Assembly (NCBI GenBank): GCA_036245525.1
Contig: BTPG01000005.1
Span: 122,710,578 to 122,774,577, forward strand
DNA length: 64,000 bases
DNA from: Semisulcospira habei
Taxonomy: Eukaryota; Mollusca; Gastropoda; Semisulcospiridae
Reading direction: 5' to 3'
This document shows, in pieces, positions 52,922 through 63,883 of this stretch (positions are counted from its first letter, which is position 1; every line of letters begins with the position of its first letter). The position numbers were made by a program, and so were the translations under genes. Under the pieces are notes generated by a model that was not told the DNA's origin, made no database searches, and saw only the letters and a list, made by a program, of their open reading frames with translations.

Positions 52922-53585
52922 AACAGCTTTCTTCAAAATTGATGTCGACTGTTAGACGATCAATTTGTCTGTCTAGACCGCGATTCCTTCCCTGTGGGCG
53001 CCAGACAGCTTTCATACAGTGTTTGCCTCCGTGTAATAGCTGCCGTATTGAAAGATACAGTTGAAGAGACATGTATATTTGCGGTTGACTTGAGAAAGGA
53101 AAACTTTTTCTCCATCAAAAGAGAAAACGTGCGGGTCACGCAGACGTCGCTGTAGAAATGGCGTGCCATGAAACAAAACGTCATCGGGATGACGTTGGCA
53201 GTAGTTGATCCGCGCATAGGGTGCGCGGGCCAACTAATGCCAATGTCGTCCCGAGGACTGTTTGCTCATTGACACACTTATGTTGCTTTAGATGTCAGAA
53301 AAGTTCGATGTCTATGGTTTCGTTTTACGACGCTTAATAACGTAAGACTTAGTTTTTCAGAGAGACACACAATTACACAAAAAGAATCATGTGATTGTAA
53401 ATAAAAAGGACATTTGACACCGCAGACATGAATTTGTTTTTCTGTCTTGTGAAACAACATAATGAATACAATTTGTAGCTTTTAACAAAATTTCCTTTCT
53501 CATTGATTTTTCTGTATCCAATTCTTTTCACGTAACTGAGAACTGAAAGCAGAAATGCAAACGCAAAAGTAAATTTGTTCCTTCC

Positions 53586-53587
<2 letters not shown>

Positions 53588-53662
<75 letters not shown>

Positions 53663-53672
53663 TGTGTGTGTG

Positions 53673-53764
<92 letters not shown>

Positions 53765-53776
53765 TGTCTGTGTGCG
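53588..53776. repeat. (TG)n/(TGCG)n microsatellite
   Basis: TG blocks alternate with two GCGT blocks (53628-53661 and 53686-53716). Confidence 0.97.
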
Positions 53777-53897
53777 TATGTATTTTTCTTGTTAAGTTTT
53801 GTTAGAGACACACGAAGGTGGCCGTTCTTTCACGACTCTTTAGTGTTCATAAACATTAACACCCAACTAGGTTGCAAGTTAATGTCCGAGGGTAATA

Positions 53898-54005
53898 CGA
53901 TTACAAAAGCCAGCGTATCCATTTCGAAGAAAGCGATATTTTCGTTGAATAACAATGGAAATATCGCTTTTCTGAAAAAATGGACATACTGGCTTTTGCT
54001 CGTAC
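53898..54005. repeat. Hairpin with 45-bp imperfect arms
   Basis: ACGATTACAAAAGCCAGCGT, then ATCCATTTCGAAGAAAGCGA, pairs with TCGCTTTTCTGAAAAAATGG, then ACATACTGGCTTTTGCTCGT. Confidence 0.82.
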
Positions 54006-54073
54006 AAAGGCAGATCTAAGGGGACCCAAAATCACATGCCATCGCACTATTTTTTTGGCAACAACTTTGATTC

Positions 54074-54120
54074 TGTTAACCCTGTGGCTGTAGATAGCGC
54101 TTTTATTATCACCTGACTAC
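54074..54120. repeat. PalC half-element
   Basis: GTTAACCCTGTGGCTGTAGA, then TAGCGCTTTTATTATCACCT. Confidence 0.55.
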
Positions 54121-54149
54121 AGTTGAAGTCAGTATTAATAATAATAATA

Positions 54150-54658
54150 AAATAATTACGGTATTAATAATGCGCTTATCTTATAATAATTAAACTCTAA
54201 GCGCCCACTCACAACTCGCGCACGCATGCGCACGCTTTATACAACGACTCACGTACCACAAATAGTGAAATACATTACGACAGTCAGCTTGGGGTGGGGA
54301 GTGTGGTGATATAGTGCTAGAACTGTTGAAAGAGGTGAGTTTTGAGGGCGGACTGGAAGGAGGAGAGAGAGAGTGTTTCTGACGGAGAGAGAGAGTGTTT
54401 CTGACGGAGAGAGAGTGGGAGAGTGTTCCAGGTGGATGGACCGTATACTGAGAAGGAGCGGGGGCCGAAAGTGCTGAGTTTGGTGCGGTGGATGTGGAGG
54501 CAGAGAGGGTCGGAGGCGGAGCGGAGGGAGCGGGAAGGGATGTAGGGGTGAAGTAAGTTGGAGAGATAGGCAGGAGCGCCGTTGTTCAGGGATTTGTAGC
54601 AGAGAGACAGAATCTTGTATTGGATGCGTTGTGGGATGGGAAGCCAGTGAAGGAGCTT
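54150..54658 (-). mobile_element. LINE 3' end, L2/CR1-like, minus strand
   Basis: The minus strand carries the last part of a reverse-transcriptase ORF (54317-54658). An untranslated region follows with paired GCGCTT motifs and a terminal (ATT)n tail around 54135-54165. The 5' part is missing. Confidence 0.8.
54317..54658 (-). pseudogene. LINE reverse transcriptase C-terminus
   Basis: The 113 codons begin KLLHWLPIPQRIQYKI and contain YLSNLLHPYIPSRSLRS, FGPRSFSVYGPSTWN and SFQSALKTHLFQQF before a stop. These match the conserved C-terminal block of L2/CR1-like LINEs (LHWLPVxxRIxYKI, PSRSLRS, WNxLPxxLR, FKSxLKTHLF). A short tandem duplication of the SLRQKHSLSL part is visible at about 54368-54410. 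The frame is open over this region, but the catalytic RT domain is absent. Confidence 0.82.
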
Positions 54659-54710
54659 ATTAGTGAGGAGAAAGACGTGGAAAAGTGGTTGAGACTATTA
54701 TTATACTGAC

Positions 54711-54785
54711 GAGCAAAAAAAAAAAAAAAAAATAGTACGACAATTTTTGAATCAGAGGAAACGCTACAGTGTTTCCGATGGTTTC
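54711..54785. repeat. Half of a TA-flanked palindrome, with poly-A
   Basis: ACTGACGAGC leads into 18 A. A short hairpin GGAAACGCTACAGTGTTTCC follows at 54759-54778. Confidence 0.6.
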
Positions 54786-54798
54786 ATCGCTCCTCAAA

Positions 54799-54840
<42 letters not shown>

Positions 54841-54875
54841 GTAACGTATCCTTAAAAGACCGGCCATTCTTATTA

Positions 54876-54967
54876 TTAACGCGTTGGCTGACGGTAGCGC
54901 CTTTTGTCGAGGTGATTCCTGCAGGAATCACCTCGACAAAAAGCGCTACCGACAGCCAAAGTGTTAA
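54876..54967. mobile_element. PalC element, 92 bp, TTAA-bounded
   Basis: TTAACGCGTTGGCTGACGGT pairs with CGCTACCGACAGCCAAAGTG, then TTAA. The whole element is one palindrome centred on CCTGCAGG. Confidence 0.9.
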
Positions 54968-55315
54968 TTAAGTCTATGCGCTTAAGTCTAGAGAATCGGA
55001 GGAACCTGACTTTAGCAATACCATGAGCCGGCCCAATAATATTTTGGAAAGGTCAATCTCATTAGCCCTTATCAAGAATTTGGGTGTTTAGACGACAGGT
55101 AACGTGCAGTTAACCCATAGAGCGTATACAAAGGGAGTGGCGATTCGAGCCTCGCAGCGTGCGGCGTCGCGTGCTCAGCGGTCGCCATCTTGAAAGTTCC
55201 GACGCCAGCGTTTCTGGCACTCTATCGGCAGAGACAGTTCACGTTTGCATTCACACATAATGACGGGCTGGATCTCGTTAACGCATCGAGGCTTGACATG
55301 TACAGAAGATAGATC

Positions 55316-55690
55316 GACCATGATGGTTCAAGGGTAGTGCCAGAATCGGTTTAGCACCTATAGTGATCACGACCATGTGACTGAAGACTAGTGCCAGAAT
55401 GCTGGCTTACCGCCTACCATGATAGTTTAAGGGCTGTGCCAAAATAGCTTGGCACTTAGAGTGATCATGTTCAAGAGTGGTATCACATAGAATAGCTTAG
55501 CGCCTACCATGATAGTTCAAGGGTGATAGCAACATGGCTTGGCGCCTAGTGATAATGTTCACTGAGAGTGGCGCCAGAACGGCTTGGCACCTAGAAGGAT
55601 CGACCATGTCAGTTCAAGGGTGGTTCCAGAATAGCTTAGCGCCAAACCATAATAGTTCATAGGTGGTGCCAGAATACCTAAGCTCCTAAA
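55316..55690. repeat. Direct tandem array of PalA hairpin arms
   Basis: Seven to eight degenerate copies of one PalA arm (ACCATGATAGTTCAAGGGTG, then CCAGAATAGCTTGGCGCCTA) follow each other in the same orientation, spaced about 45-60 bp. Elsewhere the arms occur as inverted pairs. A PalA-like left end (CTCGTTAACGCATCGAGGCT) lies upstream near 55274. Confidence 0.8.
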
Positions 55691-56194
55691 TGCACAAACT
55701 TTTGAACTGTAATGGGCTATGTCCCACCTGTACTAAAATAAAGTCTTCGGTGTACAGCTCCCAAATGTGCTGTTCTGCCCTTGAACATTTTGTATTTTTA
55801 GTCGGCTAAAAATGCGATACTTTCATGGTATAACTTGAATTGAAAATGTTCGCGTGTCATACCGTTCTGTCTGTTCATAAAGATAGGTATGATTGTGTAA
55901 ATCATACGCCGCATAAATCACTGAAACTTTGACAATGAATGTCAGATTCTTTTTACATTATTTGTTAAATAGAGTTGGGCACGAAATAAAAAGGGTCTGC
56001 ATACTCATCATCAGCTCCATTTTCAGAGTTCATGTCCGTCGGTTTGTCTGTCAGTATTTCTGCCTCTTCTGTCTGTCTGTCTGTCAGTTAATGTCTCTGC
56101 CTCTTGTAGTGTCTGTCTGTTTCTGCCTCTTGTCTGTCTGTGTTTCTGTTTCTTTTGTCTCTGCTTCTGTCTCTGTGGCTGGTGCAGTGATAAT

Positions 56195-56828
56195 CACATG
56201 GCTATTAGCATTCTAAAGACAAAGAGCATGTTAGTTACTACACGTCCGAAACACCAGCATGGCCTACCACCTTTAACACTCTCCTTATATAGCCTGCCTG
56301 TAGAGCAAGTAACTAGGCATCGCTTTTTAGGCGTTATAGTGGGCAACCAATTAAGCTGGAAACCGCATACTGACTCTATATGCAAAACAATCTCCAAAAA
56401 TCTATTTCTGTTATCAAAACTACGCCATATAGTTAATACTGATATCCGTAAACACTTTTTCCGTGCACATATTAAAACGAATTGTGAATACGGTTCTACC
56501 GTCTGGGATGGACGCAGCGAAGTTCACATGAAAAAAAGTTAACCTAGTATCGTCGGGGCATTAAATTAATACTTTTCGGTCCTACTTCGACTGACGAAAA
56601 ATTAAATCTCTCAAGTTACTAACATTGAATAAACAGTTTGAAGTTAATCGCTGTGTTCTATTGCACAAGATCATGCAAGGAAAATCCCCACCCTATCTAA
56701 GAACTCTATTTTCCGATAATAATAGGAAAAACACAAGAAATAGTTCGATCCACCTTCCAAAAATTAGATTAGACATATGTAAAACCAGCCTGTCCTTTTC
56801 AGGTGCTAAAGCGTGGAATATTTTACCT
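56195..56828 (+). pseudogene. LINE ORF2 C-terminal part, 5' of the LTR insertion
   Basis: The + strand encodes ILKTKSMLVTTRPKHQ, FLGVIVGNQLSWKPHTDSIC and EYGSTVWDG. After frame breaks near 56541-56625 it continues with NKQFEVNRCVLLHKIMQGKS, then SFSGAKAWNILP. These match the region following the catalytic motifs in Jockey/RTE/CR1-type LINE reverse transcriptases; the exact clade is not resolved. The frame stops making sense at 56828, exactly where the LTR element inserts, and resumes at 60198. Confidence 0.85.
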
Positions 56829-57698
56829 TGTTACGATTGTGGTTGTGTTATCCTGTGAGAGCGTACATGTGTTATTCGTAGGTAACGATATGTTGTTTAT
56901 TTGAGCTATCACGGTTATGATTTTGTATTTTTTTTAGTAAGTTTTTCTTTTGTTCGTGAGTAGAGCCGATTTCGTTTTTGTTGTGTTTAGTCCGGTGCGT
57001 TGTAGAAGGGTCGCACTGTCTGGTGGCCTCGTAAGTGTCACGTCGGTTAGTTGACATCTGACATCGCTACATTTTCGCTACTTTTTACTTTTCCTTGTGC
57101 GCGTGTAGTGAGCAGCTTTTATTTTGTTTGGTGAATGTTCTCGTACCTTTTTGAGCTATCATAGATAGGGATACCATACTTTTACGTGACTTAATTATAC
57201 ACTAGAGTTTAGAGCTGAAGTAAGCAGCCGTGTTTTTGTAGCCTGATATATTGTTTCTGGAAAGTTTATGTTAATGAGCTTCGGCTGCGTGTTTCGTTCT
57301 GCCGGTTGTTTGAGTTCATGATTTCCGTAGAAGATTCTAGATTTTGATAGTGTATATAAGGAGGGCGCTGGGAAAGCCCGTGAGTACATTGTCTTGCTTT
57401 GTCAGTTGTAGAGATACGCAGTTTATTGCGAGAGACGCTGTGTATGAGAAACTTTGAGTCTAGTGTGGACATCGCAGAAGAGACTTTGTATTCAGTAGTT
57501 TGTGCATTTGAAATTGCATTATTGTGTGGATATCACATCGCTGAATTAAATATTGTTGGAACTGTTACTCCAGTTTTGTCTACATCCTTAAGCCACGGTT
57601 GACGGATTGCAGCTGAATGAGGTCTATTTAAAAGAACTCTACGTGCGTGTGTGTCTAGTGTGTTTATCATACTTCGACTACAACTCCACCACGTAACA
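56829..57698 (+). mobile_element. 5' LTR, 870 bp
   Basis: Starts TGTTACGATTGTGGTTGTG and ends ACTCCACCACGTAACA. TATATAAG at 57353-57360 could serve as the TATA box of the LTR promoter. Related LTRs are at 4429-5431 and 28566-29413, both in reverse. Confidence 0.92.
57353..57361 (+). promoter_or_regulatory. Probable LTR TATA box
   Basis: GTGTATATAAGGAGGGCGC lies within the 5' LTR about 340 bp before its end. The equivalent CTTATATA is kept in the reverse LTR copy near 28906. The role is inferred from position and sequence only. Confidence 0.45.
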
Positions 57699-57780
57699 TT
57701 TTGGCGACCCCGACGAGATCTCTTCAGTTGGTTCAGTGGAAAGGGTAGCAGGAGAAAACAGCCAGCAGTGAAAAGCAGAG

Positions 57781-58970
57781 ATGGCGACATCGGAATTGGA
57801 GACATTCCTGAAAATTGGAAAGGAATGTGGACTCGAAGGAGCTCAACTCCTCGAGTTTGTAAAGGAGAGAGAGGAGAAAGAAGAAAAGAGACGAGAGAGA
57901 GAAGAAAAGGAGAGATTGGAGAGAGAAGAGAAAGAAGAAAAGAGACGAGAGAGAGAGAAGAAAAGGAGAGATTGGAGAGAGAAGAGAAAGAAGAAAAGAA
58001 ACGAGAGAAAGAAGAAAAGGAGAGACTGGAAGAGAAGAAAGAGCCAAAGAACGTGAAATCAGGAGACTCGAAATCCAAGCAAAAGAAGCAGAGAAACAGC
58101 GAAGAGAAGCAGAGAAACAGCGAAAAGAGGAGCGAGAAGAGGCGGAGAGGCGGCGTCAACACGAAATTCATCTAAAGCAGATGGAGATTGAGGCACAGAG
58201 CCAGAGAACTAATGAAGCAACAGCATTAGCGAGCAGAGAACAGACAGCCCGTGCGCCCAAACTTCCACCTTTCATTGAAAATTCAGATAAGATGGACGCT
58301 TATCTGGAGCGATTCGAGCGCTTCGCAAATAGCAACAATTGGAAACAAGAGACTTGGCCTATTAAACTGAGCGCACTTCTAACTGGCAAAGCGCTTGAAT
58401 TTTACACCCGTTTACCAAGAGAAGAAGCCGAAGATTATACACAGTTGAAAGCCGCCCTGTTGAGACAGTACGACTTCACTGAAGAGGGTTATAGGCGACG
58501 ATTTCGGAACTGCAAGCCTGAAGAAGGAGAAACACCCGGCCTATTCATTGAGAGAATCAGAAGCTACCTGGAGAAATGGATAGAGCTGGCTGGCCTAAAC
58601 AGAGAGTACCAAGACCTGTGCGACCTCATCATCAAAGAACAAGTTTTCAGCGCATGTTCTAAGGACCTGGCCGCCCAGAGAGTACCAAGACCTGTGCGAC
58701 CTCATCATCAAAGAACAAGTTTTCAGCGCATGTTCTAAGGACCTGGCCGCCCACCTCAGAGAGCAAAAGGACCAGTCACTAAAGGCCCTGGCCGACTTCG
58801 CTCAAAGATACCTTGACGCTCACAACATGAAGTTCGGGTCCAGTAAGCCACAGCGTGGGTCTACACCAGCAGAGGAAATCCATAATGTCATAGACACCCC
58901 GAGATATAAGCCGGTGGAGAACCTGACATGTTTTCTCTGTGGAAAGAAAGGTCACAAAGTGTCCTTCTAA
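57781..58970 (+). pseudogene. Gag polyprotein remnant
   Basis: ATG at 57781 opens MATSELETFLKIGKECGLEG, a typical gag start in this element class. A long Lys/Glu/Arg coiled-coil stretch (about 57865-58180) follows, in which the frame shifts at least twice. A capsid-like domain (58260-58740) has WPIKLSALLTGKALEFY, LRQYDFTEEGYRRRF and FIERIRSYLEKW. A 76-bp tandem duplication (58601-58676, 58677-58752) shifts the frame again. A CCHC zinc knuckle follows at 58929-58970 (CFLCGKKGH), but a stop codon occupies the position of its last Cys. The protein cannot be made intact. Confidence 0.85.
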
Positions 58971-59078
58971 AGATGTTCCCCGAGGCGACAACTCAGAAGA
59001 TCCAACCAAGATCGTGGGATAGCAGGCAGAAGCAGTACCACGTCTCAACACAGAGCTGCCGCTGTATTAGCTAATGAT

Positions 59079-59603
59079 GTGACGTCATCCAATGACTTTG
59101 AATCCAGAGAAAAGCGAGCGACACCAGAACTGATCGAATCTTTCAGAAAGAATGGACGCATCCCAGTAGGAGATGGGACTACATTTTTACCAGTCTCAAA
59201 CATCGCGCTGCCTGAGAATGAAGTGCCGAACATGCCGGTGGTGTCAGGATTCGTCGGCGACACACCAGTGAGAGTGTTGAGAGACACTGGTTGTAGCTGC
59301 ATCATCGTGAGAGAGGACCTAGTAGCTGAAGACCAGAAGCTACAGGAGTGGACCACCCTCATTTTGGCTGACGGAACTGTAAGGATTATCCCCCTTGCCA
59401 AAGTCAGTGTCGACACCCCCTACTTGACAGGAGAGATGAAGGCGTTGTGCGTGAAGACGCCAGTCTACGACCTCATCATCGGAAACATTGATGGTGCCAG
59501 AAACGCAGACGGTCCAGATCCAGAGATCCAGAGTGGAGACCTGAAATATGTTCTGTTACCACGAGAAGTCAAGCAAAGAAGAGTCATCAGACCATCCCTC
59601 TAA
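59079..59603 (+). pseudogene. Retropepsin-like aspartic protease remnant
   Basis: An open frame of 174 codons carries LRDTGCS at residues 67-73, the catalytic Asp motif, and YDLIIGN at 130-136, the C-terminal hydrophobic motif of Ty3/gypsy proteases. The N-terminal part (SFRKNGRIPVGDG) is the usual linker after the zinc knuckle. The protease frame itself looks intact. It is not linked to an open gag frame and no polymerase follows. The downstream 59604-59905 continues as a pre-RT spacer remnant in changing frames. Confidence 0.82.
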
Positions 59604-60035
59604 AAGTGGCGGACAACACAGAAGCAGCTGTCTTAAATAAAGACAGGCTGATGGAGCTACAGAGAGGTCAAGACAAACAAAAATCGGCGGAATCGGTGCG
59701 TCTTGCTGATGACGAAAGACTGGACGACGAGAACCTATTTTAACCTTAATGAACTCCGACATAAAGAGGATGTAGAAGATATCCAGTTCGGTCAGAATCT
59801 GACCCAGACTCAACGTGAAGAACTGCGCGTCCTGACTCCAGAACATTCCTGTGTCCAGAACATTTGTATGAAACATTTCGATGCTCAGGACTGTTTACAA
59901 GAACTGTAAGACGTTTATTTTAATTTGATTTTTGATGTGTAGTTATATTTGTTTAGGGTTTTGTGTAGGTTTACACAGCCACAACCGTATTTTTGAAATT
60001 GAGAAGAAATTTTTGTGAAATTTCATTCTTAAGAG

Positions 60036-60061
60036 GGGGGGGGGGGGGGGGGGGTGGGTAA
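60036..60061 (+). other. Polypurine tract of the LTR element
   Basis: A run of about 18 G, then TGGGTAA, directly precedes the 3' LTR. It is the usual plus-strand primer position. The reverse element has the complementary poly-C at 29418-29432. Confidence 0.75.
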
Positions 60062-60192
60062 TGTTACGATTGTCTACATCCTTAAGCCACGGTTGACGGA
60101 TTGCAGCTGAATGAGGTCTATTTAAAAGAACTCTACGTGCGTGTGTGTCTAGTGTGTTTATCATACTTCGACTACAACTCCACCACGTAACA
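60062..60192 (+). mobile_element. 3' LTR with 739-bp internal deletion
   Basis: The first 11 bases (TGTTACGATTG) and the last 120 match the ends of the 5' LTR, and everything between is missing. The promoter region is therefore gone from this LTR. The final 120 bp are identical or nearly so to 57579-57698. Confidence 0.9.
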
Positions 60193-60197
60193 TACCT

Positions 60198-60805
<608 letters not shown>

Positions 60806-61456
60806 AGTCAGAGTGTTGTGCAGTCGGTGTGCGTGTAGGAAGAAGGCAGTCCTAGGAACTTATGTTTTTGATTTCATCCACAAAGTCATATGCACATAGT
60901 GTACATGATTATGGGGCAAGGGAGATGGATCAGTCGCGTAGGGACACAGAGGTTTAAAAACAGGGACTGATTTCCATATGCGACTGGCATTCATTCAGCT
61001 GAGCCAAATGGATCGACCAAGGATAGTCAGATAGCAGAGCGGCAATACTTTCGCCATTCCTTAGAAATAAGGCACCAAGATAACTCATTCAAAAACTTCT
61101 TTATCTTCCGCAAGCATGGCACAGTCATAGTCCTGTCTAAACTTACGTAAAGTAAGATAACATTCATGTAGTCAAGTTGTGCCGTAAGGAAACAAAACGC
61201 TTTTAGAGGGCCCGTTGGTATTTTATAATGTGTGTAATACTTTTGACAATGCACGCCAAGTACAAGTCCGTACAGTTCACACGCCTAGCATTCCATTATC
61301 CTTATCTCTGCCAGGTGTTAAAAGGCAGCAGTATATACAGGCTATAGCATAAACACAGTGCGGAGGTAGCGGTTAGTGGAACCCACAATATGGCGGGCGG
61401 CCTCCACGCGGCTGATAAGTGCCAGATAGCCTCTCCCTATAAATACGCTCTATGCG
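60806..61456. other. Intron sequence, nothing clear
   Basis: A weak PalA-like fragment (AAATGGATCGACCAAGGATA) lies at 61006-61027. Nothing else recognised. Confidence 0.4.
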
Positions 61457-61632
61457 TTAACCCCGTCACTGCACGTGGATATAGACGTATCTCTGAAAAA
61501 AGGCGATGATCCAAACCGCGTAAGAGACAAAGATTCTCATGAAACCCCACAATTGTGGGGGTTCATGAGGATCTATGCCTCTTGCAGTGGGTGGTATTTG
61601 TGGGGTTTTTTGCTCGACAGTGGAATTGTTAA
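61457..61632. mobile_element. PalB element, 37 bp before dmrt exon 2
   Basis: TTAACCCCGTCACTGCACGT and GCTCGACAGTGGAATTGTTAA are the ends. The hairpin core (61521-61589) pairs AGAGACAAAGATTCTCATGA with TCATGAGGATCTATGCCTCT. The element stops about 37 bp before the exon, just upstream of the presumed branch point. Confidence 0.87.
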
Positions 61633-61669
61633 TCAGTCTCATTAAAACTAACCCCGTTTTCATCTGCAG

Positions 61670-61806
61670 ACACCAAGCCACTGAAATGTCCAGCGCCTTG
61701 AAGGCAAAAGTGAAGAACGCCGCCAATCTTCTACAGCAAAGGAAACTTCTACAGCGAAACCTCCGTTCTTTGCAGCAACACTCTTTATCCAGAGAGATTT
61801 TAGCAG
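61670..61806 (+). CDS. dmrt2-like: DMRT2-like gene, exon following the DM exon
   Basis: The acceptor TTTTCATCTGCAG is followed by a 137-base open segment in the phase required by the DM exon. The first base completes Arg, and the frame reads HQATEMSSALKAKVKN, then LLQQRKLLQRNLRSLQQHSL, then SREILAG. It ends GCAG|GTAGGC, a donor in phase 1. RHQATE directly after the DM domain matches the RQQATE of DMRT2 proteins. The remaining residues form a Gln/Leu/Arg-rich amphipathic helix, possibly an extension of the DM recognition helix or a dimerisation segment (inferred). Later exons were not identified in the remaining 2.2 kb. Confidence 0.85.
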
Positions 61807-62030
61807 GTAGGCTGTCCGCTTTGTGATTTGCATCTGTCCTGTGTTTCCTATGAGTGCCATCTTGTTTGTTAAGGAGCTGTAGAATACATTTTTTCTTTTT
61901 TGCTTCCTTTTCTTTTGTTTAGTTTCCGTTATCGAATGTGGTGACTGCGTTAATTAGTTTGCTGTGCTATTTTATATCGTGTTGCGCTGCATTTCATTTT
62001 TGTTTTGTTCTGTTGTTCTAATTTTTATTT

Positions 62031-62358
<328 letters not shown>

Positions 62359-62399
62359 CAATCCTTTTAATGTACAGGTACATGTATTGTTATATTCGT

Positions 62400-63040
62400 G
62401 TATCGCTATATTTAGTGATTAATGTGGCTGTTGTTTAATTTTGCTCTAACTATTTCTATATTCCAATAGAGCCTTTCAAGACCACTTTTACATAGGAAAC
62501 ACCCCCACATCATATGTCCTATAGTCTTTCCGCGCTTTGCTTTTTGGGATCGCATGATATATAGTCCGTTTGAACAACGCTTGCCTCGTGTTTTCGCAAA
62601 TAACTTTTAAACGCAAATGATTCCAAGACAACTCGAAGAAGAAAAGATGATCACCAAGTTTGGTCCTAATTTATTTTAATTTTCCTTCAGTCTTGACAGC
62701 AGTGGTTTAGCCGCTGCCCTCGGAAAATTTTGAACTTGATCTATTTAAACCTGCTCAAATGTAAGTTTTTCATGCCCCAGTCAGCAACACTGACATAAAT
62801 TTCACGCTCCTCGTGTTGAATGTTCGACAGCTCGGTCTTGCGAAACGTCTGATCCGAGCATAGCTTGTCACAGTTTCAGCGTCAGTGATGCAGGGCAGTG
62901 GTCAATGAAGCCTGAACAGGGTTTATAGTTCAATTTTTATGTGGGTCATCGCCATGATCTCTCGAGGGTAGTTGCTAAAGCTTTGGATTTAAAGCCAGTT
63001 ACATTTTAAAATAAATCAGGACCAAGTTTTACTATCACTT
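62400..63040. other. No gene recognised
   Basis: This stretch lies downstream of dmrt exon 2, presumably in the next intron. No acceptor-flanked exon or repeat was recognised. Confidence 0.35.
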
Positions 63041-63043
63041 TTT

Positions 63044-63550
63044 AAGTGCCTTCTATTTATAGAAGGGACTTTTTAGGACGGGTCGCGATGGGGCGAATTT
63101 AATTGCATGTTCATGATGTCAAAGGCGGGCAGGCTAAACCTCTTACAATTGAAGTAACAAAATAAAAATTACGTCATGTCTAGTTACGCTAACCTCGCTG
63201 CTGAACGTACATTTGGCGCGAAGAACCGTATGTGCGTATGTATGAATGTATGTATGTGTGTGTGTGCGTATGTATGTAAACAAGACAATCTCCGATATTT
63301 CTGTACACACAAGCTTGAAACTTGGCGAAATACTTTATTAAGTAGGTGGCTAAGAGAACCTCCGAGCATATTGTAACTGAATGTCTTATTAAAGACATAA
63401 ACAACCGTTTATAGGAAGTCGGTTGACCCAGATTAGAGTCCGTAATTTTTGTCATATTTACTTGAACTTTTGCATACAGCTAGTTTGGAGAAAGACATTG
63501 CATGAGTTCGTTAGCCAGCTTTGTATCCTTTCAACTTCTTTAGAAAAATT
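63044..63550 (+). repeat. Dispersed 500-bp repeat G, copy 2
   Basis: Same orientation and order as 22813-23335, with shared CTATTTATAGAAGGGACTTT, ACGTCATGTCTAGTTACGCT and AAACTTGGCGAAATACTTTA. The microsatellite position holds GTATGTATGAATGTATGTAT instead of (TG)n. Confidence 0.85.
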
Positions 63551-63671
63551 AATTCTTTTCAGAAAATAATTAAAACAGTAAAAAAAAAAAAAAACTTTGC
63601 TTCTAGAGAAAGTCAGACAGTGCCGGTGACGTAAAAGAAGCAACTCCGTTACCACGCAGACCATATGACGT

Positions 63672-63675
<4 letters not shown>

Positions 63676-63739
<64 letters not shown>

Positions 63740-63752
63740 CGCTCGCTCGCTC
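63676..63752. repeat. (TC)n microsatellite ending (GCTC)n
   Basis: About 30 TC units followed by GCTCGCTCGCTCGCTC. Confidence 0.96.
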
Positions 63753-63785
63753 TTTCTCACACATATGCGCTCATCTCCAAGAGGT

Positions 63786-63883
63786 GGTTAGAGAGAAAAA
63801 CAAACGCACTTTTTTTCTGTCGGTGTCGTAAAGCGGAAAGACTACTTAGCTCAAAATGACTTACATGTCTCTTTGATACAAGT
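63786..63883 (+). repeat. Repeat J copy 2 with (TC)n tail
   Basis: GTTAGAGAGAAAAACAAACG through TACAAGTGTTC, nearly identical to 35626-35733. Confidence 0.8.

Larger units (their letters stand above)
56824..60197 (+). mobile_element. Degenerate Ty3/gypsy-like LTR retrotransposon with TACCT duplication
   Basis: The order is 5' LTR (56829-57698), a TGG-starting primer-binding-like site (57702), gag remnant, protease remnant, short pre-RT spacer, polypurine tract (60036-60055, mostly G) and a shortened 3' LTR (60062-60192). TACCT lies on each side (56824-56828 and 60193-60197). Reverse transcriptase, RNase H and integrase are absent, so this is a non-autonomous deletion derivative. It sits within a LINE, inside the dmrt intron, in the same orientation as the gene. 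Confidence 0.92.

Noticed and set aside
52960..53233. Minus-strand frames of 73 and 85 codons
   Set aside because: Two overlapping frames are equally open and neither resembles a known protein or has a clear acceptor.
57781..59603. Gag and protease frames considered as an active element or an endogenous retrovirus
   Set aside because: The gag frame is broken several times, the zinc knuckle has a stop, polymerase and integrase are missing, and there is no envelope-like gene.
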